Shown piece after piece: positions 1 through 5,919 of a DNA stretch of 5,919 bases. Source of the DNA: Chloroflexota bacterium (lineage in GTDB: Bacteria > Chloroflexota > Dehalococcoidia > SZUA-161); assembly GCA_016865955.1 (NCBI GenBank), contig VGNW01000150.1:1-5919 (forward strand), given 5' to 3'. How positions within the stretch are numbered: position 1 is the first letter of the stretch; each line of letters opens with the position of its first letter. The position numbers were made by a program, and so were the translations under genes. The notes under the pieces were generated by a model. It saw only the letters and a program-made list of their open reading frames with translations, was not told the DNA's origin and searched no databases.

Positions 1-44
1 CAGTTCTTCCAGGTATCGAACAGCTCGGTGTCTATTTTCGGCAT
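1..44 (-). CDS. Start of an unidentified downstream gene (3'-truncated by the window edge)
   Basis: An ATG at 42-44 opens a frame that stays open to the left edge: MPKIDTELFDTWKN plus two bases. It overlaps the last 13 nt of cas6 in another frame, continuing the tightly coupled style of the operon. An AGGAG (58-62) lies 13 nt upstream, a little far, with a weaker GAAG nearer. Fourteen residues are too few to assign a family. By context it may be an accessory type III gene, but this is only inference. The start could be chance, since an open run of 14 codons is short. Confidence 0.5.
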   Translation of the reverse strand, partial: MPKIDTELFDTWKN

Positions 45-898
45 CTGGCTTCAGCTTCTCCTGTTGGTTTGGTGCTCTCTGCGGAATCCAGCCTCCTTAC
101 CTGTCCCATGCCGGCAGTGCACTTGGCGCCTACACCCGAGTAGAAGGCAAAATCGCACAGCACATGAAAGATACGGTCCCAGACATCGCCTGACAGTGAC
201 GGCAGCATGAACTCGCAGGTGCCGGTGAATCCCACCTCGCGGTAGCTGCCGAAGTTGAGCATGCTGGTCCTGACATCGCAGTATGAAACGCCGATGCGCT
301 CCTCGAGGAACTGCGCTATGTCCGTGCCCAGGTGTACCGGTGAATACTGGTTCCATTTGAATGACAGCTGCGAGAAGAACAGCCTGGGTACGGGTAGTGG
401 TATGTTTATCCTGCCGTTCCTGAACGTGGTAGGCGAAATGAACGACAGCTTTGCTCTTCTTGAGACGGGATTCGGCGAGGTGGCCCTGCTGTTGTACAAT
501 TCCCTGTAGTCGCTTTGTGCTGCCCACGGGTGTGCGCCCAGCTTATCGTGGACAGCGGTGACCTGGAACTGCTGCTCCAGCAGCGCAATATTCGTTCCAG
601 GCAGATCCTGCTTTAGCCTGAGCAGCACCTTGCTGAGTTCGGGTTCGATGCTGGTGAAGCGCAGCCAGCACGGAGCGCCATCACTGAGCAGGAGACGGTC
701 CCGAACGCGAATAAAATCGCCGAAGACGGGAGAAACGGTGTACGGTTTTTCCTTGCTTGCCCGGTGCAGGTCGGCGGCCATGGTCCAGTCATATCTGGCC
801 ACCATGTCCAGGAAGAGGGCTCTTAATGCCCTGCCCGATGTGTAGTTCATGCCAGCCTGGTTGCTTGCCTTGAGTTCAAGTACCAGGCTAAGCAGCAC
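32..898 (-). CDS. cas6: Cas6, CRISPR precursor-RNA processing endoribonuclease
   Basis: Metal-independent endoribonuclease that cuts within CRISPR repeats to release crRNAs. I prefer the GTG at 898, giving 288 residues beginning LLSLVLELK, the usual first strand of Cas6. It has GGAG (906-909) 7 nt upstream and an 11-nt overlap with csm5. A longer form from TTG at 958 (308 residues) adds 20 residues that look like a shadow of csm5. With the GTG start, the LH....KPYTVSP segment places His45 and Lys51, the same spacing and nearly the same positions as the catalytic His46 and Lys52 of Pyrococcus Cas6. Near the C-terminus are FTGTCEFML and the glycine-rich loop GVGAKCTAGMGQ (255-266), the best family signature. 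A charged tail of about 22 residues follows, and its codons overlap the next gene's start. Stop TAG at 32-34. It probably processes arrays located elsewhere. Confidence 0.94.
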   Translation of the reverse strand: MLLSLVLELKASNQAGMNYTSGRALRALFLDMVARYDWTMAADLHRASKEKPYTVSPVFGDFIRVRDRLLLSDGAPCWLRFTSIEPELSKVLLRLKQDLPGTNIALLEQQFQVTAVHDKLGAHPWAAQSDYRELYNSRATSPNPVSRRAKLSFISPTTFRNGRINIPLPVPRLFFSQLSFKWNQYSPVHLGTDIAQFLEERIGVSYCDVRTSMLNFGSYREVGFTGTCEFMLPSLSGDVWDRIFHVLCDFAFYSGVGAKCTAGMGQVRRLDSAESTKPTGEAEARCRK

Positions 899-2069
899 CG
901 GCAATCTCCAGCCTGGACCAGCCGAGCGACTGTTTCTTACCGTCGGGAGCAATGGCAACCTTGTGGGTTTTGGGGAACGTATTTATGCCAGCGTTCCTGT
1001 ACAGTTTTACTATCCTCTCCTGTTCGAGGTTTCGGTTGCCGATGTGGGGGTAGATGAGACTCATTATGCCCTTTGAATGTACTCCCGTACCCCATCCCAA
1101 TCTGAACAGGTTATCGCCTCCGGGTGACGGTTGCTTGCTGCTTTTTTTTATGTCTGCTGAGAACTGGTGGCAGAATTCGAGTAGCCTCGTTAACAAATCG
1201 GTGGCATTTGATATTCCTCGCATGGCGTATTCACCGAGCGAAGGCTGGCCATACGCCGGGTGGGTAGCCAGCTCTTTGAACAGGCAGAAGTCGATATCGA
1301 CTGCGATGCTAATTGCCTTTTCAGAGGACTTGATGCATTCCACGAACAGACCGGGGGACCTGCTGGATGCCTGTTGCATGGCTCTTGCGCTCATGCCCTC
1401 TATGCTGACCTGTGCTATGCCTATGTCAGTTTGTGTTAGCGGTGTATCGGCCACGCGGATTGCCCTGAACAGGTCAGTATGCTGCTCGGAAGCCATGTCA
1501 CCAAGCTTGAAGTCGCTGGCAATATCTTCCAAAAAATCGCCGACCTCGTATCTTCTTGAGCCGTATCTGGCAGGACCACCAATTCCCAGGTTCCGCCTTA
1601 CTCGCGACAACACGGCTGTTTCGAACCACTGGCTGTCCTTCATGTTATCTTTGATGAATGAATAGATAGCCGCTGAACGGATAGCGCCCTTGATGGAACT
1701 GCCGGGGATATATGGCTCGGCATAGCCATCCCTGATAAACGGGTGGTAATCGCCTTTAATTTGCTGTGGCGAGGCGCAGGAGTATGCACTCGAGCTGCCC
1801 AGCAAATTTGCCAACGCGCTGCCAGATAATCTAAGCTTGGTCAGCAGGAAGTCTGCCAGGTCAAATGTCCTATCCTGCACCGCCACGGAAAAATCATCCA
1901 GCTTGTTTACCCTGGCCAGTTGATGTATCAACTTGTCGCTGTTTATCCAGTAAACCGTGCCGCTATAGTAAACGAAATCGATACCCTGCCGTGCCTTCTG
2001 CTCAAAATGCCCGATATGGAGGGGGGTTAGCACTGTGAGCTTGAGTCCCAGCTTGTCAATGAAACCCAT
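888..2069 (-). CDS. csm5: Csm5, 3'-end cap RAMP subunit of the type III-A complex
   Basis: RAMP protein that caps the Csm filament at the crRNA 3' end and, in studied systems, helps recruit host nucleases for crRNA trimming. The 393-residue product has LTVLTPLHIGHFE (11-23), EPYIPGSSIKGAIRSAA (118-134) with the SSxKG loop of the Cas7 fold, FRAIRVADTPLT (201-212), the glycine-rich FRLGWGTGVHSKGIM (322-336), and a C-terminal SLGWSRLEI (381-389), all characteristic of Csm5. The length is in the usual range. The ATG at 2069 lies 18 nt after the csm4 stop with GGAG (2079-2082) 9 nt upstream. The spacer after GGAG is AT-rich (AATAAATAA). The last 11 nt overlap the proposed cas6 start. No frameshift or missing motif was seen. 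Confidence 0.94.
   Translation of the reverse strand: MGFIDKLGLKLTVLTPLHIGHFEQKARQGIDFVYYSGTVYWINSDKLIHQLARVNKLDDFSVAVQDRTFDLADFLLTKLRLSGSALANLLGSSSAYSCASPQQIKGDYHPFIRDGYAEPYIPGSSIKGAIRSAAIYSFIKDNMKDSQWFETAVLSRVRRNLGIGGPARYGSRRYEVGDFLEDIASDFKLGDMASEQHTDLFRAIRVADTPLTQTDIGIAQVSIEGMSARAMQQASSRSPGLFVECIKSSEKAISIAVDIDFCLFKELATHPAYGQPSLGEYAMRGISNATDLLTRLLEFCHQFSADIKKSSKQPSPGGDNLFRLGWGTGVHSKGIMSLIYPHIGNRNLEQERIVKLYRNAGINTFPKTHKVAIAPDGKKQSLGWSRLEIAGAA
906..909 (-). promoter_or_regulatory. Ribosome binding site deciding the cas6 start
   Basis: GGAG on the minus strand, inside the csm5 3' end, lies 7 nt before the GTG at 898. No comparable site precedes the TTG at 958, and this one is only 1 nt from the TTG at 904, so the GTG start is favoured. 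Confidence 0.65.
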
Positions 2070-2087
2070 TTATTTATTCTCCACTCA

Positions 2088-3125
2088 TTATTCGGTTAAC
2101 CTGATACGATATGTGTATGGTATTCCATAGCGGTAAACCCGGTGGCTCATACCATCCGGGGTAACATCACAGAGCACACCTCTTGGTGGGAACGGGAAGG
2201 CCGAGCCTTCGCGGAACATGAAGCACCTGTTCTTCCTGTGGGGAGAATGTGTATGTGGTGAATCCACCCAGCCACCGCGCTGGACCAGGTCATAATATAC
2301 CTGCCGTGGCTTCTTCTGGATGCTACCGAGTTCGGTTTCTGATGGGTGGTACATGGAGAGCGTTAAATGGTGAGATCCGCTATCTTCTGACCCTAATAGA
2401 AAATCACCGGGCACTGGCTCCATCTTGCTCGGGCAGAATCTTCCAAAGCCGAGGCTCCGCTCGCCGCCAATTCCCTGGTCCCCCAAGAACCTGAACGCGG
2501 ATTCGAACCGGTCCTTCAAAGAATCATCAAGCTGCACAAGGCAGAACAGCCCACCACCATTACCAGTGAAATTGAGTGACTTGACGAAATATATCTGTGA
2601 CTGGCGGGTGATACGGTCAAGCCTCACCCTGGCTAACAGGTTTGTCTGGTAAGCCTCTTTTACCAAGAGGGCATGCTTTTCAAAATCATTTAGAGATCCC
2701 AGTCCGGATAGCGGCAGGTGTCCTGCCCAGTTCTTGAAGATAGCTTTTTCCACGAATGGAATCTCCTTGAGAGTGTTGCCTATCTTCCGGCCTATTTCCT
2801 CTTCATCAGGGTCACCAGAGCTACCAAATGGTGGTGGTGGAGAAAATGGTTTTGGAAAGAAGAAATAGTCTATACCGTTTTTCTTGAAACGTGGAAAGGC
2901 TGAGCTGAGGACGATCGGGGACTGGAGCTTCTCGCTATCCTTGGTGGGAAAGCTCCCGAGCAATTCTTCCAGGTCTTTGCTACCGTGAAGTATAGCCCAG
3001 GCGTTGCACAGTGCTCCAAACAGGGTATCCGATGGTATGTACTGGGAGCAGTTCTCCAGCCCGATACCGGGTTCACCGACGTGCATAGGCGACAGCGGAT
3101 CAAGCCTCAGCAGGTAATCCTGCAT
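2088..3125 (-). CDS. csm4: Csm4, crRNA 5'-handle-binding RAMP subunit (Cas5 group)
   Basis: Cas5-group subunit that clamps the 5' handle of the crRNA and joins Cas10 to the Csm3 filament. In the 345-residue product I see the family's PLSPMHVGEPG (10-20), IPSDTLFGALCNAW (30-43), a FFFPKPFSP stretch (88-96), ARVRLDRITRQSQIYF (165-180) and the glycine-rich loop GIGGERSLGFGRF (218-230), which is very typical of Csm4. The C-terminal part repeats a ferredoxin-like half ending in RIRLTE. A Pro- and acid-rich segment (residues 95-110, SPPPPFGSSGDPDEEE) looks like a disordered loop. The ATG at 3125 follows the csm3 TAG with no spacer. A GGGAGG 10 nt upstream, inside the csm3 3' end (3136-3141), serves as ribosome site. 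The stop is TAA followed in frame by TGA. No catalytic role is known for this family. Confidence 0.95.
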   Translation of the reverse strand: MQDYLLRLDPLSPMHVGEPGIGLENCSQYIPSDTLFGALCNAWAILHGSKDLEELLGSFPTKDSEKLQSPIVLSSAFPRFKKNGIDYFFFPKPFSPPPPFGSSGDPDEEEIGRKIGNTLKEIPFVEKAIFKNWAGHLPLSGLGSLNDFEKHALLVKEAYQTNLLARVRLDRITRQSQIYFVKSLNFTGNGGGLFCLVQLDDSLKDRFESAFRFLGDQGIGGERSLGFGRFCPSKMEPVPGDFLLGSEDSGSHHLTLSMYHPSETELGSIQKKPRQVYYDLVQRGGWVDSPHTHSPHRKNRCFMFREGSAFPFPPRGVLCDVTPDGMSHRVYRYGIPYTYRIRLTE

Positions 3126-3992
3126 CTAGTTCTTGCCTCCCATGAAACCCCCCATCTCGCTAAGGCAACCTGGCAGCTGTTTGCGAAGCTCTTCCAGGGT
3201 ATCCTTCGTTTCATCAGCTGGTGGTTTTGCCTGGAATAGCTCCTTGGCCTGTCCTTTAGCCGAAGGGCCTTGTTCAGTGTAGAATTCCAGTTTTCGTGCG
3301 GTGATGTTGGCAATATGGAATTTCACCCGGCCGTATCCCCTGGACCCGCTACCGCCCAGGTAATCATCCTGGAGCAGGTAGAGCATGTTCACCAGGTTGT
3401 GTATATCTTCAGTTGCCAGCTCCGGGTCCGCCACGTTATACACGATATCCAGTTCGAAGCGCGCGCCGCGCGGTATACGTTCTATGTCCCGGGGGTTGGA
3501 GTGTGCTGTTATCCTGTCCAGTGTATTTTCCGCCTTCCACTCGGTATAGCGTAACGGTGAATTCATTTTGTTGAGCAACTCAGCGCCGTTTTTGAGTCGG
3601 AGATCACTGACGATAACCGGGGATGGCATGTTTTCCCCCTCGCTTTTCATGGGTGTGCTGCCGAAAAGCCTGCAGACCGGGCATTTTTTATCTTGGCACA
3701 CGTGTATCCTGATCTCTTTAGGCGCCTTGCCGGCTACCTTGACCAGGTAGCCATCGCCCTTACTGCCATCATGGCGCTTTTTCATCTCCGCCCTTTCCAG
3801 CAGGCTACGGAGCTTGCCTTTGAGCGAGCTACCGGGTATATATGGCTCCCCGCTGACGGGATCCCTGACCACCGGCGAATCTATACCTCCTATCTGCTGT
3901 GTTCCGCTGGCAGCTCCTATGTGCAGACCGGTCTCGCAGGTCATCTCTCCTCTGATGATTACCTTCCCATAGAGTGGATTAAGTTCGCTCAT
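3126..3992 (-). CDS. csm3: Csm3, backbone RAMP subunit and target-RNA endonuclease (Cas7 family)
   Basis: Repeating backbone subunit of the Csm filament. It holds the crRNA guide and cuts bound target RNA at 6-nt intervals. The 288-residue product has the expected family features: TGLHIGAASG (21-30); GGIDSPVVRDP (35-45), whose Asp38 aligns with the catalytic Asp33 of the Streptococcus Csm3; the PYIPGSSLKGKLR loop (50-62); a Cys cluster C99, C104, C107 in VCQDKKCPVCRLFGS, with His97 adjacent, as expected of a zinc site; and the glycine-rich loop LGGSGSRGYGRVKF (212-225). The tail of about 50 residues after 240 is charged, ending in Gly-rich GGFMGGKN. The ATG at 3992 sits 5 nt after AAAGGGGG, which overlaps the csm2 stop codon. 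The TAG stop abuts the csm4 ATG directly. The slicing residue is intact, so RNase activity is expected. Cmr4 is the nearest alternative family, but the neighbours are Csm-type. Confidence 0.96.
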   Translation of the reverse strand: MSELNPLYGKVIIRGEMTCETGLHIGAASGTQQIGGIDSPVVRDPVSGEPYIPGSSLKGKLRSLLERAEMKKRHDGSKGDGYLVKVAGKAPKEIRIHVCQDKKCPVCRLFGSTPMKSEGENMPSPVIVSDLRLKNGAELLNKMNSPLRYTEWKAENTLDRITAHSNPRDIERIPRGARFELDIVYNVADPELATEDIHNLVNMLYLLQDDYLGGSGSRGYGRVKFHIANITARKLEFYTEQGPSAKGQAKELFQAKPPADETKDTLEELRKQLPGCLSEMGGFMGGKN

Positions 3993-3997
3993 TTTTA

Positions 3998-4006
3998 CCC
4001 CCTTTA
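3998..4006 (-). promoter_or_regulatory. Ribosome binding site of csm3, overlapping the csm2 stop codon
   Basis: On the minus strand TAAAGGGGG is followed by TAAAA and the csm3 ATG. The csm2 stop is built into the purine-rich site, the same arrangement as at the cas10/csm2 junction, with 5 nt spacing. Confidence 0.75.
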
Positions 4007-4618
4007 CTGTTTGCCATACCTGCAGGTGAAGGCAACGACCGTCTCCACGAAGTCGGCGAAGTCACTGAATACGCCCTTGAGCCTAGCGTCATCGAGTGTT
4101 CTCATGTGTGCAAACCACGGCTCCAGCATGCGGAGAAGCATCTCAAGTGCCTGTTTTTTTGATGCTGCGTAGGCTAATTGTGGCCGGAGGCGTGCGATAT
4201 CGATGCTTTTCGCTTCGCCTGCCCTCAATGTTTTCACGCTGTCAAGAAAATGCATTATCTGGGTAGTTGTTATTTCTACAGCAGCGAGTAACAAACCTGC
4301 TGCTTCGCCCAGGTCCACCATATCGGGCGTACCTGACGCTTTCTGGTTCAGGAATGCTGTCACCTGTTCTGCTATTTTCTTATTTACGTTGGTTGCTTGC
4401 CGCTTTGCCAGATTTTCTGCATCTCTTTTTTTGAGAGCTTCACTTTTCCATTTATTTTGTAATTCATCTATTTCGGTCGCTGTTAAGAACCTATAAACCT
4501 TGTCTGAGTCCTGTATATTCCTCTCATTCCATTTGCTGGCACAGTATGCCTCCGCTGCCTCTTTTAATATAGTATCGATATCGATAAGATTTTGAGCGCT
4601 GGTAGTTGCCTGTGGCAT
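4004..4618 (-). CDS. csm2: Csm2, small subunit of the type III-A Csm complex, with long N-terminal extension
   Basis: Helical small subunit that forms the second filament of the Csm complex beside the crRNA-target duplex. The C-terminal half carries the family pattern: TTTQIMHFLDSV (117-128), LRPQLAYAA (144-152) and FADFVETVVAF (187-197). The product is 204 residues, against roughly 120-150 for typical Csm2, where the TT(S/T)xxR/I motif sits near residue 30. About 85 extra residues therefore precede the core. They look helical and are rich in Lys, Glu and Ala (for example residues 54-82). The ATG at 4618 is preceded by AAGGAGG at 5 nt, which supports the long form. An internal ATG at codon 100 (4321) would give 105 residues but has only a weak ribosome site. 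The gene starts 10 nt after cas10 and its TAA is 11 nt before csm3. Its position between cas10 and csm3 is the standard type III-A order. Confidence 0.93.
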   Translation of the reverse strand: MPQATTSAQNLIDIDTILKEAAEAYCASKWNERNIQDSDKVYRFLTATEIDELQNKWKSEALKKRDAENLAKRQATNVNKKIAEQVTAFLNQKASGTPDMVDLGEAAGLLLAAVEITTTQIMHFLDSVKTLRAGEAKSIDIARLRPQLAYAASKKQALEMLLRMLEPWFAHMRTLDDARLKGVFSDFADFVETVVAFTCRYGKQ

Positions 4619-4623
4619 ATCAA

Positions 4624-4631
4624 CCTCCTTA
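4624..4631 (-). promoter_or_regulatory. Ribosome binding site of csm2, overlapping the cas10 stop codon
   Basis: On the minus strand TAAGGAGG is followed by TTGAT and the csm2 ATG. The TAA that ends cas10 forms the 5' part of a full-consensus Shine-Dalgarno sequence, with 5 nt spacing. This fixes the long csm2 start and suggests translational coupling between cas10 and csm2. Confidence 0.85.
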
Positions 4632-5919
4632 TTCGGTATGTTTTCTCCTTCCCAGCAACTCCACCCAGGTGACTGCCGGGTGGAGGTAGTTTATCGTATC
4701 CGCATCCAGGAGACTCTTTTCCAGTGCCGGGCTGACCTCAGCGCGTGAAAGGGCGTAAGCCAGTGCAGGTAAGTACAGCTTGCCCCTTGTTTTTTTTGCT
4801 TCCGCTACGCTAAACAGCTTGTAAAGCAGGGCACGTCCTCCCGGCTTAAGGGTGAACGATCCCTTTGCCCTCTTATCCTGGAGCTCTTCTGCCAATTCTT
4901 TCGCGAGGTCCATCATCCCCTTAGCGCTAAACTTACTACCTGGCACATCCCAACGTAATGCCTGGCGGCCGTCCTCTGTGCCGAATATCTGGCTCTTGAA
5001 GAATGGTGCGAAGCTGTCTTTCTCGTGCCCGTTGGACCTGTTTCTCTTGGCTTCAACCTCGGCCTCTGCCGCTTCGCTGGCAAACTGGTAAATAGGGTAA
5101 TGAGGCTCCCGTACCAGCATGCCGGCGGAAAGGTGTATGTCCGGGTTTCCCCCCGTATACTTCTTGAAAGCAGTATTGATGTCGAAGGCAAACTCGATGA
5201 TGTCGTTCCAGGCTCCGACCACAAAGGCATCATCGCCACCGGAATAGACGATGACCATTTTCCTGTCTGCCGGCTCCGTATACGGCAGAATAGAGACCCT
5301 GGGTATCGTGAAATGTGTACCACAAATGCCATTCATGTAGAACTTGAAGAACAGGGTCAGTGCTCGGGATACTGTAGCCAGCTTGAGCAGGGATACCTCA
5401 TTCTCGGCAAAGCCCTTTCCCGTTGCGATGTCTCCCAGGTTGTCCACATCCAGGCGCAGCACGCCGAGGCGTCCCGCACCCACGCTCTGCTCTGCCAGCC
5501 ATTCAAAGGTCAGGTCCTTGGACTTAACATCATTTCCCTCCGGGCGGTAGTTTGCCAGCATGAAGGGGTGGATTTTATCGCTTGCTGAGAAGTGAGCGGG
5601 CTCATCAAGGCTGTTCAGGATCCAGGCGGCGTCCGATGTGTCTAGAGATTTTTTATCTGGTATCTTGCCCGGCAACAGGGCGTACCATTTGCCGGCGATC
5701 CTGGCAATGCCTTTGCCTTCTTCAGGCCTGTCGTTGCAGCGGATTATGTGATTGTCAAAAAACAGGTGCTCGCCGAGATGGAACATGTCGGAGCAGAAGG
5801 GACAGGCCAGCGTTATTTCACCAGAGCTTTCAATTTCGGCGAGCTCTTCGTGATGGTAAGGCAGCCCGATCAGGTAGCTTTCTTTGTGGCAGACCTGGCA
5901 TTCCCCGTGCTCAGGCTCA
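4629..5919 (-). CDS. cas10: Cas10/Csm1, type III-A CRISPR large subunit (5'-truncated by the window edge)
   Basis: Signature subunit of the Csm effector complex. On target-RNA binding its Palm domains convert ATP to cyclic oligoadenylate. The frame stays open from the first visible full codon (5918) to TAA at 4629-4631, giving 429 residues. The family is usually about 750-850 residues, so the N-terminal HD nuclease domain and first Palm domain should lie beyond the right edge. Seen here, numbered from the first visible residue: a CxxC pair (C7/C10, C39/C42) typical of the Cas10 zinc finger; the second Palm domain with LRLDVDNLG (Asp157 and Asp159) and YSGGDDAF (GGDD at 227-230, bases 5229-5240); the SAGM strand with a PIYQFASEAAEAE helix after it; then a helical C-terminal domain. 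The ATG at 5786 falls just after the second CxxC, inside the conserved protein, so it is not the real start. The catalytic GGDD is intact, so signalling activity is expected. HD activity cannot be judged. Confidence 0.96.
   Translation of the reverse strand, partial: EPEHGECQVCHKESYLIGLPYHHEELAEIESSGEITLACPFCSDMFHLGEHLFFDNHIIRCNDRPEEGKGIARIAGKWYALLPGKIPDKKSLDTSDAAWILNSLDEPAHFSASDKIHPFMLANYRPEGNDVKSKDLTFEWLAEQSVGAGRLGVLRLDVDNLGDIATGKGFAENEVSLLKLATVSRALTLFFKFYMNGICGTHFTIPRVSILPYTEPADRKMVIVYSGGDDAFVVGAWNDIIEFAFDINTAFKKYTGGNPDIHLSAGMLVREPHYPIYQFASEAAEAEVEAKRNRSNGHEKDSFAPFFKSQIFGTEDGRQALRWDVPGSKFSAKGMMDLAKELAEELQDKRAKGSFTLKPGGRALLYKLFSVAEAKKTRGKLYLPALAYALSRAEVSPALEKSLLDADTINYLHPAVTWVELLGRRKHTE

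Noticed and set aside
1054..1665. Plus-strand open frame of 203 codons
   Set aside because: It lies wholly opposite csm5, has no recognisable domain and no convincing ribosome site; it is a shadow of a well-supported gene.
3693..4172. Plus-strand open frame of 159 codons spanning the csm3/csm2 junction
   Set aside because: Antisense to two genes with clear family motifs, with no recognisable protein features of its own.
4004..4321. Internal csm2 start at codon 100, giving a 105-residue protein
   Set aside because: Only a weak AGGT lies upstream, while the 4618 start has a full AAGGAGG; kept as an alternative but not annotated.
4573..4586. Perfect 14-bp palindrome TATCGATATCGATA
   Set aside because: It lies inside the csm2 coding region and arises from the repeated Ile-Asp codons; no sign that it is an operator.
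5025..5588. Plus-strand open frame of 187 codons
   Set aside because: It runs opposite the conserved Cas10 Palm domain, including the GGDD codons; its composition reflects the complement of cas10.
4629..5786. A complete 385-residue protein starting at the ATG at 5786
   Set aside because: The frame remains open upstream to the edge and encodes a zinc-finger CxxC pair that belongs to Cas10; this ATG is internal.
1..5919. CRISPR array, tRNA or rRNA, transposon or terminator
   Set aside because: No regularly spaced repeats, no structural RNA signature, no transposase motifs, and no intergenic space longer than 18 nt that could hold a terminator hairpin.

Overview
The window holds a compact, single-strand (minus) CRISPR-Cas type III-A (Csm) operon. 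Reading in the direction of transcription, from the right edge to the left, the order is: cas10/csm1 (its 5' part lies beyond the window), csm2, csm3, csm4, csm5, cas6, and the first 14 codons of a further gene cut by the left edge. Essentially every base is coding. The junctions are gaps of 10, 11, 0 and 18 nt followed by overlaps of 11 and about 13 nt, so no internal promoter or terminator is evident. No stretch over 300 bases lacks a gene.

Together the genes encode a crRNA-guided RNA-targeting complex. Cas6 would cut the precursor crRNA. Csm4 would hold the 5' handle beside Cas10. Csm3 would form the backbone and cut target RNA. Csm2 would form the second, small-subunit filament, and Csm5 would cap the 3' end. 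Cas10 would make cyclic oligoadenylate when target RNA is bound. The visible catalytic residues are intact: SGGDD and the DxD of the Cas10 second Palm domain, the Csm3 Asp38 that matches the known slicing residue, and a His/Lys pair in Cas6 spaced as in characterised Cas6 enzymes. The Cas10 HD nuclease domain would lie outside the window and cannot be judged.

The organism is most likely a bacterium of moderate GC content. Its ribosome binding sites are strong (AAGGAGG, AAAGGGGG, GGGAGG), and it seems to use at least one GTG start. The sequence alone does not let me name a phylum. No CRISPR array, cas1/cas2, csm6/csx1 effector, RNA gene, transposon or insertion sequence was seen here.

The least ordinary points are an unusually long, lysine-rich, AT-richer N-terminal half of Csm2; stop codons that double as part of the next gene's ribosome binding site; and an unlisted gene start overlapping the end of cas6, which could be an accessory gene of the system.
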